A stretch of DNA of 64,000 nucleotides, taken from assembly GCF_011745365.1 (NCBI RefSeq), contig NW_024468909.1, positions 3,162,001 to 3,226,000 of the forward strand, given 5' to 3'. The notes under the pieces were generated by a model. It searched no databases and had not been told where the DNA came from. It was given only the letters and a program-made list of their open reading frames with translations. Origin of the DNA: Cryphonectria parasitica EP155 (taxonomy: Eukaryota > Ascomycota > Sordariomycetes > Diaporthales > Cryphonectriaceae). Shown one piece after another: positions 22,354 through 33,444 of the stretch (positions are counted from its first letter, which is position 1; each line of letters starts with the position of its first letter). A program made the position numbers and the translations under genes.

Positions 22354-23601
22354 GTGGTGTTGGTGGTGTTGGGGTTGGTGATGCTGCTGCTGTTGCTGCT
22401 GCTGCTGCTCCCAAGGAACAAAGGTGTTGCTGGTGGGTGGGGCCCCATAGTGGCTTCCGCCCATCTGCAGCCCGGGGTCCATGGAACTATGGACTGGGAC
22501 GCCCATGTGGAACTGATTTGTGCCATATGGATTTGCCGACATGATGCTGTTGGCCATCTGTGGTATCTGTGGTAGGGAGGATGTCCGCTCCAGCGTCGGC
22601 GTCTGGGCGTAGGGGGCAGGGGGGATCATTCCAAGGAGTAGGGCTCGGTCGTCCAGGAAGCGGGGGTCTTCTTGCTCGATGGGGACGCGGAAGTCCTGGA
22701 GCTGTATGAGCTCGGGTCGAGGTCTTATGTGCACGAGCTTCGGGTCATCACTGGGGAAGGGGAGCCTATGGTTCCTCGCGTCCTCGAGGGAGTAGTAGCT
22801 GACAAGGTGGTGCATAACGTTGTTCCACTTGATGCTGATGGTCTTCTTGATTAGCCCACCCTCCTTAAAAGGGTACGAGTCGACGAGGGAGCCCAGGAGC
22901 GCCCTCTCCCGCTCGTCGTTAAGAGAAGTCGGCGCATCAGGCGTGGTGCTGTTGGTAGTGGTGGTGGTGGGGTGGCCGCTCTGCTGGAGATCGGGCTTGC
23001 CCTCTCTCTTCCGCTTGATAGCCCTCTTCTTATCACCAGAGGGGAAGCTCTTGTCGAGCTCTCGGTAGATCAGATAGTTGCCCAGGATCCTGCTGGGGCT
23101 CCAATTCTGTCCGTCAGTCCAGCGCTTGATGCCGGAGGAGGACTCCTCATAGACGAACACGTTGCCGCTGCGGATGAGATGTTCTCGTTCTCTGTCGTGT
23201 GGCCGACGGGCGGTGTGCATGAGAGTGCCTGTGAGACAGGCCTCGACAACCTTGAGCGCGTCGATGGTGGACATGACCATGCCCCGCCAGGTCGGGGTGA
23301 GCACATTGCCTGATGGTGTTGAGGGGGACGGCAGAGGCTGTGGGTGTGGGTGGTGATGCTGGGGCTGAGGCTGCCCATGGTGCGACACAAGCTCGTCCAT
23401 GGTGGTGATTCTGGTGGTGAAGGTGGTGTTGATTGGAGAAGGGTGGTGGCTGCTGCTCGAGGGGCCAAAGTCGGATGGTGTCGACTCTGGTGTGGGTGGT
23501 CCAAGAGGCTGGTACAGCGGGCGCGGACCGGATAAGGCCGCGCAGTGCATAGAGTTTGCGTGTGGGTGGGTGTGTGTGAGTATGTGAGAAGATAGGTCCA
23601 A
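21660..23601 (-). CDS. sge1: WOPR-domain transcription regulator (Wor1/Ryp1/Sge1 type, Gti1/Pac2 family)
   Basis: This is a sequence-specific DNA-binding regulator of the family that controls white-opaque switching (Candida Wor1), dimorphism (Histoplasma Ryp1) and effector expression (Fusarium Sge1). The first WOPR half (about residues 100-190) has RRPHDRE, the SGIKRWTDG core and WSPSRILGNYLIYRELDK, which marks the Wor1 branch rather than Pac2. The second half (about 240-310) has FKEGGLIKKTISI and HLVSYYSLEDARNH. The tail is long and Gln/His/Ser-rich, with CAG-encoded runs at 22323-22351 and 22382-22409. Preferred exons are 23601-21895 and 21791-21660 (612 residues). The intron has a clean GTGAGT donor, but its acceptor is uncertain: splicing at ATCAG opens a long GGDDTTSYLSGPGRS-like tail, while no splicing stops at 21775. 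Start could also be Met at 23550 or 23400. Large gene-free flanks suggest complex regulation. Confidence 0.9.
22323..22409 (-). repeat. Two CAG/CTG runs encoding polyglutamine in the WOPR protein
   Basis: Two trinucleotide runs (22323-22351 and 22382-22409) separated by a His/Gln-coding segment encode glutamine tracts in the low-complexity tail. Such runs are prone to length change. Confidence 0.9.
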
Positions 23602-23844
23602 AAAAATATCTCAAAGAAGATATAAGAGAGCGTAGAAGAGTCAGAAAAAGAAAGATTGAGACAGAGAGAAAGAAGAGAAGATTCAGGCGACTTGTCGGTT
23701 GCTGCAATAGTTGTTTATCGGGTGTCGAATTAAATAAGATTAGATCCCGGGGAGAAATTCAGAAGTAATAGGTCAAAGTTTTTTGGTGTCAAGTCTGAGT
23801 GAGGAGAAGCAAAGCAGTAGTGAAGTGACTGCAACAGTAGCAGG

Positions 23845-23876
<32 letters not shown>

Positions 23877-24250
23877 GTATGTGTGTGTTTCAGTTTGATA
23901 CGCAGGGCAAGGGCGAAAGAGAGTAAGAAAAGAATTGGATAGAAGCTGAAGAGCTATGTGGTTGGGAATCAAGGAGGGAGAGAGGAGGGGAGGAAGTTGT
24001 TATGTATGTCTTTGTTGGTGGTGGTGGTGGTGGTGGTGGAGTTGGTGGAGGAGGTGGCTCGAGAAGCTGCTGAGTTTGATGGATGACCTGCAGCTCAGGT
24101 TCAAGCGCGATATGGCGGCCGTTTTGTGTCTTGTCCAAGAAAGAAGAAGAAGGCCTGTGAACGACCACGCTCGAACGTTGCAGCGTCGTGCCCCAGTTTA
24201 GACTGCCCAGGTCGTCTTAACGAATCGTATTCGGAACAGGGATATGGCAA
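23602..24250 (-). promoter_or_regulatory. Proximal upstream region/leader of the WOPR gene
   Basis: Read on the gene's strand, this stretch is strongly purine/pyrimidine biased. It includes a CT/GA run (23844-23868) and a GTG/CAC run (about 24017-24041). It probably contains promoter and 5' leader, but the transcript start cannot be placed from sequence. Confidence 0.45.
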
Positions 24251-24731
24251 GTACCAAGAGCGAGCCGGCACAGCCTCTGTCTGGAGGTCAGCCTCGGGGT
24301 GAAGTTATCTTGGATCGTCTTCGTCTTCTTCGTCCTGTTTTCCTTCTCCTCCCTCTAGGCCGTCCGCTAGGCAGGATGAGAGTAACTGATTTGCGAGCGA
24401 GTAATGTCGGGCTGACACTATCGAGGGTAGACCTTGGACAGCTGAAAAAAAGAAGCGAGGGAGGAGGGTGGGAAAATTGTCACCACATATATACACGTTC
24501 AACTGTCGCTCGTTACAACCAGCAAGGTAGGCTGATCGCAAAGCAGACAGGACCTGACGAAGAGGAGCCTGATCAAACTTCTAGACTTCAATGTCGGGGA
24601 AGGGGGGGGGTTCACTCTCACTCTGACCTGGTTTGAACCGGATTGCCCTTGCCAACTCGCAGACCAGGAGCACCATAGTACCATAGTACCATAGTAACTT
24701 AGCAGTTTCTGCCCATATCGGTGCTAGGTGG

Positions 24732-24772
24732 GTGCTGTGCTGTGCTGTGCTGTGCTGTGCTGTGCTGTGCTG
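24732..24772. repeat. CTGTG pentanucleotide microsatellite
   Basis: About eight GTGCT/CTGTG units occur in tandem, flanked by a G-run. The unit is five bases, unlike the di- and trinucleotide runs elsewhere in the window. Confidence 0.9.
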
Positions 24773-25472
24773 GTGCTGGGGGGGGGGGGCGTGGCGGTTG
24801 AGAGTGTGGCACGTACTGTACTGCGTAGTACATAGTAGTAGTGGTAAGGGTAGTAAAGTACTGCAGTACTACCATGTACAGTAGTATGGGTAAAAAAAGC
24901 TAGGGTGCGACCAGAGAGGAGAAAAGAGGGAAAGAGCTGGGACACCTGGTAGATAGGGCCCGCGCAACTAGTCGACAGGGACCCAGGGCCCGGGTTGCTC
25001 AGTGAATTGTTAACTGTAGTAGCACTGTAGCAGTACTGTGGAGGATGGGCATCAAGGAGAGAGAGAGAAGGTCCATCCCAAGTATCCTCCTCAGGGGGCG
25101 GGGCGGATGGAATGCTACTGCCCTCTCAAGCTATACCCTGCCATTCCAGCACGCCAAGAGTGGCATAGTACCCAGTTACAGCACCTGTACTATGTACCGG
25201 CACCAGTACCAGTACCAGCGCCAGCACCAACATAGTAGCACAGCACACGTGAACCTTTCCTCCCTACCTACCTACCTCTCCGCAAATCGAGCCCCCCCAC
25301 TCTCCTTCATTTTCTCTTTCTCTCTATCCCCCCTCTCTGTCTTCCCCATTGACCACCCCCCCCCCCGCCCTCAAAGCCCCAGGGCATGGTTCCAAAGGCG
25401 CGATTTTTGTTTAGGGTCCGCACGGAGTTTTTCCCCGACAGCCCGGAAGCAGCGGAGGGATGGGGAGAGGTT

Positions 25473-25488
25473 GCGCGCGCGCGCGCGC
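25473..25488. repeat. Alternating GC run
   Basis: Eight GC units occur in a row in non-coding DNA. This is an alternating purine-pyrimidine tract of the kind that can adopt Z-DNA. Confidence 0.85.
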
Positions 25489-27970
25489 CATGAGACGATC
25501 CAGGGGGAACGTAAACGTAAACTTGGATACTTCTGCCGCTGCCGGTGCCGCCGCTCTAGATTTTAGGTTCTATTGACAAGGCTGCTGGTTCCTACGCGCC
25601 TGGCTTAGTCTTTTGTTATGGTGGTATCGCCACCCAGATGCAGGAACGTGAAGAAAAGACGCCGCAGCCCTGGTAGAAAGGAAGAAGATGAACAAGGAAG
25701 ATTAAAAAAAAAAAATTGTAGCAGGATTATTGTTTGCCCAATCGTTGATCCGACGGTTGCTTCGGGATGTTGTTTTTGAGCCTTGGCTGCCCAATGGAAG
25801 TTGAATTGTCTTGTACCGCGAGTCGAAAGTTGACACAACACAATGGAAAACCTGGCGTCCACTGAAAGTACCTTGGCGGTTTTGACGCTGCCCTAAACCC
25901 CCCCCCCCCCCAACAGCCCAATTTTAGTCAGACAATTTCGCTGACTGCTCTGGACTGTGTTTCAAGAGAGGTAAACCAGGGACAAGATAGATGAATGAAA
26001 TCTCTGTGCTGGATTCTCAAACATTCCCCCTCCCCCTCATTGGCTCTCCTCTTTGGTTGTCCTTGTTTGCACTTGCTAGCGAACTCGCAAAGATAATCCT
26101 CCTCATCTTAGACAGCAGCGCTGTAGCGGCAGAGGGGCCCAAGCCAAGGGGGGGGGGGGGGGCGCAAGGCTGGACCTGAAATCGATCATGAGACTGTGAT
26201 AGATGTTGGCCAAGGCACGTTTGCCCCAAATGACTTGTAGATCCATCCACATAGAAGGTAACAGCAACAGGGATATCTGCCAGATGTCAAAATTACAGCC
26301 GCCTCAAAGGCTGAAATTGACGAGGGTTTCTCCATGAAGGAAAAGTACAGCGGCAAATCGTTAGTACATTTAGTTATGGTAGTAGCAGGAGAGGAGCAAA
26401 GAAAGAAGGAGAGAAGAGAGGGGTGGAAAGAAAAATGGAGGACCCATGTCGAGGAGGATACGACCATCAAGCTCGCACCGTTTGCGGGGCAAAAGAGGCC
26501 TGACTCCAGGCGTGAAAGATGAACACAGGGCGGCGCGGGAAGCACGGACACGATTCTGCAAGGAACAAGCAAGACACAAAGGATAGAAGGAGGAGGAGAA
26601 GAGGGGAGGGGGCGTTCCTGGGCGGATACCACATAGTACTATTGTTGTGATGGTGTGGGAGTAGTCTGTTCGTTGTTTTCACCTTATCATGGGATCGTCT
26701 CGTTTGATGCGAATGCGACTCGCTTGAGAGGGGCGGAGGGGAAAGCTGCCCATGATAACTTCTCTCTCTCGCTTTCTGTTGTACCGAGCATCCTCCCCGC
26801 TCTCCTCCCTTTTCAGCAAGGCGCCTCTTCCTCGCTTGTTTCTTGTTCTCTCATGTGTGCAAGTGTATGTGTGTGTGTGCGTTACCACTTCTTATCCTGC
26901 CAAGACATGAGTAAGTATGCTGCAAGGCTGGCTCAAACACACGTGTGATATGCATTGATCCAATAGGATAATTTTGTACTCTTTCAGAAGAGAACCTGCC
27001 GGCTGCCGAGTCAGAAATTCTTGGGGGGCGGGCTGTAGTACATGGTTCAAGAGCCAAGAAATGTGATGTCGCGGCCCATCCTCCTTCTGTTTTTTTTGCT
27101 GTAGCCAAGAAGAGGAGACCCTTATTGTCTCACAAAAAGGTCTGAATGGCCTCGCAAGACGAGCTCAGTCCCATGGGGGGCGTGAACTCAGCTAAACTTT
27201 TTTTCTTCTTTTTTTGCTCAGTCAGGCAGGTGGAGGGATGTGAGGGGGGAGGGTTGTTGGTTTGGCTTTTGGTTTTCGTTTCATGCCTTTTGGGTGGTTG
27301 GAGCAGCTGCAGCTATCCGTTGTCAAAAATAAATACAGTAACCCAAAAACAAGAGTCGTCGTACCACACTACGACCGCCAAGAGAGGAAACGCCACGAGG
27401 TGAGATGCAGACGTTCCCTTGGCGTCATGTGACTCGGCTGTGCGATCTCTCTTTCCAGATGCCAAATCTGATAATAAGGGGAAAAAATAATGTCATTCCG
27501 TCCACAGTAACGATAGGCCTTGAATTTGCCAAGACCTGATGTCACTGGTTCGGTTCTTTGATCAGATTTCATATTATTTAGCAGGGCCCCCAGGCGTGCC
27601 AGGGAAGGAGCAGCAACAGATCGGCATCCCCAGTGGGGACCCTGCCGCCTGTGGGGCCCCTCTTTCCCATGCTCTTCTTCCTTTTCTCTCTGTCTCTCTT
27701 TCCTTTGGGGGGGTGGTTGACTCGACACCACCCTTCCTCCCCACGTGTGTTTGGTGTTGTATTGGGGGAGTACGTACGTGTGTGTGTATGTATGTGTGTG
27801 TGCCACGGCAACTGTGTGTGGGTGGGTGTGGGTGGGCACTCTCTGACTGGGTGTCTACTCTGTGTGGCATGTGGCATCATGGCCCCCTGGTTGTGTAAGT
27901 GAGCCTTGTGATGATAACCACCCCATAAAACAACCCCGGCCATGATCCAAGAAGACGAGGCTGTTCGAGT

Positions 27971-28060
27971 GTTCGAGTCGGTACCCCCCCTCCCCCCAGC
28001 TGCCAAGCACTCGGCCCTACGAGCCTGGATAGTACATGTTTCCGAGCACCCGACTCGAAC
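27971..28060. other. Possible structured element (nested inverted repeat with T-rich tail)
   Basis: GTTCGAGTCGG (27971-27981) is the exact reverse complement of CCGACTCGAAC (28050-28060). Inside the loop, CTCGG (28010-28014) can pair with CCGAG (28042-28046). A T-rich run follows (28067-28078). The first arm is also part of a tandem GTTCGAGT duplication. Function is unknown; tRNA is ruled out because no acceptor or D arm fits. Confidence 0.4.
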
Positions 28061-31000
28061 AAGTCCCTTTTTTCTTTTGTTTGTGTGTGTGTCTCTTCTG
28101 TCTCTTTTCTGCTCATCCATCAAAAAAAGAAAAATGGAAAATTCCAACCCGCTCTGTCTGTGCTCATCGTCTAGGTCGCGGGTCTCTCCACCCCCCCCCA
28201 TGTCCTCTTCTTCTCGCCCCCTGGACCCTTCGGGCGCGCGGTGTCCCAAGACGAGTATGGACATGACGTTTCTCCCCCGGCCGCACGCGATGTTGTATGT
28301 CGCATGATTGACATACACCATCACGATAGTCAGCCCGCTCAGATGAGTGCGTACTATGTCCATAGTAGTAGTGGTCGTATTTTATGGTAGTAGTAACAGT
28401 AGTAATTTTTGCATACAAGCCCCTGCGCCTCAAATTAAGCCTTGATATCTTTTTTTCAAGCTATTCTTGTCCTTTTTTTTTTTTTTTTTTTTTTTTTTTT
28501 GATCTCTCCTGAGTCGCCAAATTTTGCTTCTCCCGTCTAGCAATTCGTTTGATGTGCGCACAGAGCCTACATTTCCTTATCATTTGATGAAGTTTGTTTT
28601 TGCAAGGCTTGAACGTCTCATATATGCCGAAAACGCTAAGTCGAGAGCATTTCTGTGTAACCCAGAAGAGTATCAATTGCGAATGTACAAACACTGCAAG
28701 CCTCCTTTTCCGTCGGTGTGTACTGTGAAGTGAGTAAGAGCTCAGTATATGCCAGTCCAGCTCGCGCTACATGGGCCAATGGCGTAGACGTTGTCGCAGC
28801 TCTTGTCCACGCTTCTTTTGCAGATCTCTTCGATGGGACCTGGAAACCGTGCCAAGAAGAAAAGAAGCGAACCCCAATTGAGGCGCAGAGCGAGGTGGTC
28901 TCTGCTTAAAGTACCCTTGTTGATAAGTATCACATTTTCAGGGTGAAAATGAAAGAAGTACCCCAGCATCTGTCACAGCCTCCCTTGCCCCTTCCTCTTC
29001 CTTGTCCTCGTACAACCACTTATGGCAGGGACCATCTAAAAATCTCCTTGTTGGGTATCTGTGGGGAGTTTGATGTACATACGCACTTCACCGGCCGCCA
29101 ATTGCCTGTGGGGCCTTTTTCTTCTTTTTGTATTTTTTTTTTCTTTTCAAAAGAAAGAAACAACATGACCAGGACTCCTTTTTTCTCTCATTCTGTCGTG
29201 GTTTTACCCCCCCCCCCCATTCCAATGTAACCCCGCTCCCCGGTCGCTCGTGGTTCCAGTACCCTTCGACGCCGATCATTATTGCGCAAGGTTAGAGATA
29301 TTATTACCAGGTCGCAAGCTGACCATTCAACCACCCAGCTATCCACCCACCACCCGATCCCTAGTGGGGTTGACCCTGGCCCTATCAAGGAGGAATGCAC
29401 TTGCGTCTGTGACACCTTATTTTCTTTTTTCAACCATTCCCCCAGGAGTCCTCCCACATCCCCCCCGCCCGACCCATCTCGGCTTCGACGAAAGTTCTCC
29501 GCCGAGGATAGGCCTTTTAAACACCCGGAGCCGAATCCATCCTCCCGCAGCAAGCACTGTATAGCATGGCACGGCCCCTCCACTTCCGCTCGCATGCCAT
29601 GCATCATGCTATGTAGAAGGGAAACGTATTCGGCCCCCATCCCATCTCCAGCTCGCTCACGGACATAGCAAGAAAGAGTGAAAAGAAAAGCAAAAATGGG
29701 TCGGATTTTACACACACGGATGCAGTGCCGGGTTCACCTAGGCGCTCTTCTCAATAGGACAATCGCCACTGCTCGGCACGAACACATCCTTGACTGGGCT
29801 GAACGCCCTTCAGCTACAAGCAAGTAAGAAAAAAGGAATCCCGTGCCCCTGTAGTAGTGTGTGTGTATAGGAGGGGGCAGCATCCGACGGGCGAGGCATT
29901 TGGTGTGTTCTTTCTCTCAGGTGCTGAAAACCTCCTATGAACCAGTGAGCCAAATTGCCGTTGAGTGCTCGGAGATCTCATTACTGCCCGAAGCACACAA
30001 ATGGGCATTCATCTGATTTTTGTCGGTGGCCGCGCGTGTGTGTCTACTGTACTGTATGTGTGTATGTGTGTGTGTATGTGTGTGGTCGTCGTTGATGATA
30101 ACAAACCAGGGCAAGGGCTTGAACGGGCCCTTGGGATGGAACGGAATGAATCGCTGCCCGCTGTCTCCGCTATGCAGTGACGTGACATTGCATATTGTAG
30201 AGGAGGGAGGGGGGGAGGAGTCATGGGCAAGCGCTGCAGGCCTGAATAGTCAGGGGGGAAAAGGGAGGCAGAGTGAGCCATAAACCCACTACACTACCTT
30301 TTCACCGCTAGAATGCGGAATGAGACCTTGTAGCTCACCACTGATTGACGTTTGATTGTTACGGTGAGCAGGCCAGCAAGGCCAGTGAGACACGCTGTCC
30401 TGGAGAACTGGCTAACTCTTCCCCCCTGGACTCCTCTCTCCATACTTGTGTTTATTTTTAATTCTTATCATGATTTTTGATAGGTGCTTCACTCGACAGT
30501 CCACCATCCCTAGGAGTGTGTCCCTCAGGCAGCACAGCATTTCCAAAGGAAAACGCCCTCCTTCTCTCCCAAGTTGCGACGGCAGCAAGATCAGCATTTT
30601 TTGGGCATCAAGACAGCCCTCGTGGTTGCTTGAAACCCCTATACCCCGGACAAAGATCGTCTTGAGGAAACACCAGGGACAGAAGTGGCAAAATCTGGGC
30701 TTCAATCTCTGTATGCATGTCTTGGGAGAGAGTACACGCGGTTTCCGCTTGGACTTATGACGCCGCCGAGAACAAAAACACCTCGTCGAAGCCCGTCGAG
30801 AGCGATCCTGAGGCAGAGAAGGAGATCCAGGAGGAATCTTGACTCATTATTCGAGAGTTCAGGTGGTGTCAAAAGCCCCTGCCCATGAACAAGTTCTGTA
30901 AGCTCTCCTGGAAGATCTCAATGCCCAAGTCTCAAAAACCATGCTCTCTCTCAGCCCTCACTGTTGGAGCAGCATTCTACAGTACCAAGTGTGTGGCTCT

Positions 31001-33444
31001 TCGTTGCTCTGCCAAGACAGAGGCTGTAACTGAAGATGACGAAGACATCAGCTCGTATTCGTTGTCGAAAGAACCAAACACAATCAAGTACCTGAACGCT
31101 AGGCGCCCTGTATTTCCCCTTGTTTGTCCAAGCACTCAGCTCAGCATTTCTCTCTTCAGAACACCAGCTGGAACTCGAGCCCAACTCGACGATGAGTTAA
31201 AGAAGGTGACCGGGGGGGGTGGTTGGTGGAGGTTGAGAGAATTCCAAATCATTCTGTCGGCCGAGAACATTACCACTCACGGAGGCCTGAGTTGACCGGC
31301 CGAAGAAAAGAAAAAAAAAAAAAAAAAGAAGGGGGAAAATAAAAGACCCCAGACCAGGGGAGACCCTCGTGGGCAACAAAAGTAGACTGAAGGGGCTAGA
31401 ACCTTCAAACAAGCTACAGCCGCGTGCATGCGACAGTAAATCTAAATTACACTGTCTGTGTGACTGGCAGGTTAGACATCTTCGTCATTTCCGGGAAATT
31501 TCGCCCTGTGAGGTTTTGTTGTTCAGTTTCAACGAGGGTTGTTACGGACAGAGGGCGAACAAGCAGCCTCCCCCCCTTCCCAACGGTCTTCTAAAGAGAG
31601 GGCGCCGCAGGACGAAAAGTCCCGACTGAATTTCGTCCTCGAGATCGGATTGCATCTTTTGGTCTGGGCGTTCCCTCCAAAAAATCTTGGCAGGCTGAAT
31701 TTGATGGACGTTGCATCTTCACGGGAGGGGGGGGGGGGGAAGAAAAAGAGAGAGGTTTTGAAGGAAAATGTTACGTGCCAAGAAGTCGTACCCTCCTGAA
31801 AGATGATTCGTTTGCCGAGATCAGGGTTGCAGTCAGGATGAGAAAGATTATCAGCGCCTCCGCCCTGCCAGCCCTACCAGAACACGGCAACACAAAGAGA
31901 GAGACAGAGAAGAGAGAGACATCAAGTCAGCTCAAACGGGTGTGTTGTCCTGAGGGCACGGACAGAGAGGGGGGGAGAGAGCGCAACCTTGTTCTTGGAC
32001 AATGAGATTCCATGCGCAGGGCGAAAAAAAAGGTTTCCAATAGATGACGTGCGCTGGCCGATATGCCCCAGCGCCAAACCGTCCAGAACGTTCATCATCT
32101 TGTACCATACCATCAAGAGGCTCACCGGGGATCCAGATCACTGCAATGCCGTTGAGCCGTTGGGGCGTGGTGGAACCTTTCCCACGGACCGTGAAGATGG
32201 AGCACCAAAACACTGACGATGAAGCTAAAATCTACTGTAGTACGTTCAGATTCATGCAGTCGCAAAATGCCAAGACTAAGCCATATTGCAGCAGCGAGGC
32301 GAACGGGGGTGAGAAGATTGAGGTGAGGCGAGTTCACTACGAGTACGAGATGGAACCAGGGGCCAGACGTTGTTGTGTGATGAGGTGGTAGCATGTCACA
32401 GAACTCCCTCCTTTACCCTAGGGCCATGACGGGTAGGGGTACAAACAGAGTGAGGGAAAAAAGGGTGGCGATGAGATTGGTATCCCAGGACTTTGACCGG
32501 TGTACGTACTCTGTACTCTACAGGGCTGGTGAGGGCTGGTGTCGTAACGCCTCCACATGTTCTCATAGGATAGAATCAGTGGAGCTGGTGCCACGATGCT
32601 ACGCTCTAGTATGCTGCTGAGAGCGCGAGAGCGCGCGCCTACTACTTTTAGCAAAGACCCCACAATGTTCGTGCCTGATCTGCAGCCATGCGGATGATCT
32701 GCCGCCAGGAAAAGAGGCCCTGTGAGGCTGCACGTGTGCCTTGCGAAATATCCCGGGGCTCCCGTCATAGCATCATGCCAACGCTTTGTTCTGACAACCG
32801 ACTGGAACACGTACCGCAAAGGTATCACAACATCCTCCATGGTCGAGGACGAGAATCGTAGTGTACATACCGGTCCATACCGAAAAGCCCGCCCTCGTAA
32901 GCATATCCTGTGTTAAGCTCAAACGTTCTTGAGGGCACCTGGTGCTAATCTCCCACCGTCCTTGACCGCAAGAGAGGCAGTGCTACGCGATTTCAGAGAA
33001 TGTCTCAAACAGTGCTAGATGTTGACGCTCGGGGCACTATTTGGGCTCTCACAACAGGCTTTGAGTTCATACTCGTCCCCTCACAAACAACCTCGAGTAT
33101 ATGCCCGCGATGATTCATCGGAAGTTGACCACGATTACCCACTAAAGAGGCTTGTTGGGGAAAAAAATAGAGACTTGTGGATGCCATTGATCCAGACCGT
33201 GCCAGGCCGCCAATTGGGCCAATTGGCCAGTACAACCTGAGAGTCTGAGGGTCTCCCTCCCGTACTCGGGGAGCCGTCCAGGAAATGAAGGGCGCCGGGA
33301 GCCAGCGAAAGTGTACCCCACGTATCTTTGAATATCACAGCGGTGACTGGAACCAGAGAGGCGAGATTGGGCCAATCTCTGTAGGCGACCATTCACCTGT
33401 CGACTTTACTACGACATCTTGATCTGTTCGGCCGGGCCGGACTG
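28061..33444. other. Distal upstream DNA of the WOPR gene, part 2, to the tdp1 3' end
   Basis: No gene is supported. The stretch holds a GTA/TAC patch (about 28347-28407), a 28-base T-run (28473-28500), further A-, C- and G-runs, and a short TG run near 30050-30085. Several 60-175 codon open frames occur on both strands, but none shows a recognisable domain or splice-supported continuation. Confidence 0.5.
28473..28500. repeat. Poly-T run
   Basis: 28 consecutive T residues occur in non-coding DNA between the WOPR gene and tdp1. Confidence 0.9.

Larger units (their letters stand above)
24251..27960. other. Distal upstream DNA of the WOPR gene, part 1
   Basis: No convincing gene. It contains a tandem ACCATAGT patch (about 24672-24699), the CTGTG pentanucleotide run (24732-24772), a dense GTA/TAC palindrome patch (about 24811-24890), further GTAC/ACCAGT units (25166-25234), a GC alternating run (25473-25488) and many homopolymer runs. 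Open frames are short or low-complexity. Confidence 0.5.

Noticed and set aside
23773..23781. TCAAAGTTT near the WOPR start, one base from the Wor1 motif TTAAAGTTT (another near match at about 20117)
   Set aside because: About two one-mismatch matches are expected by chance in a region this size, so this is not evidence for autoregulation.
27578..28363. 261-codon minus-strand open frame upstream of the WOPR gene
   Set aside because: Much of it is translated TG/CA and poly-purine sequence (Thr/His/Arg runs), so it is not protein-like.
31932..32213. 93-codon minus-strand frame with coding-like composition in its first half
   Set aside because: No family was recognised and it degenerates into simple sequence. 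It was too weak to list as a gene or relic.
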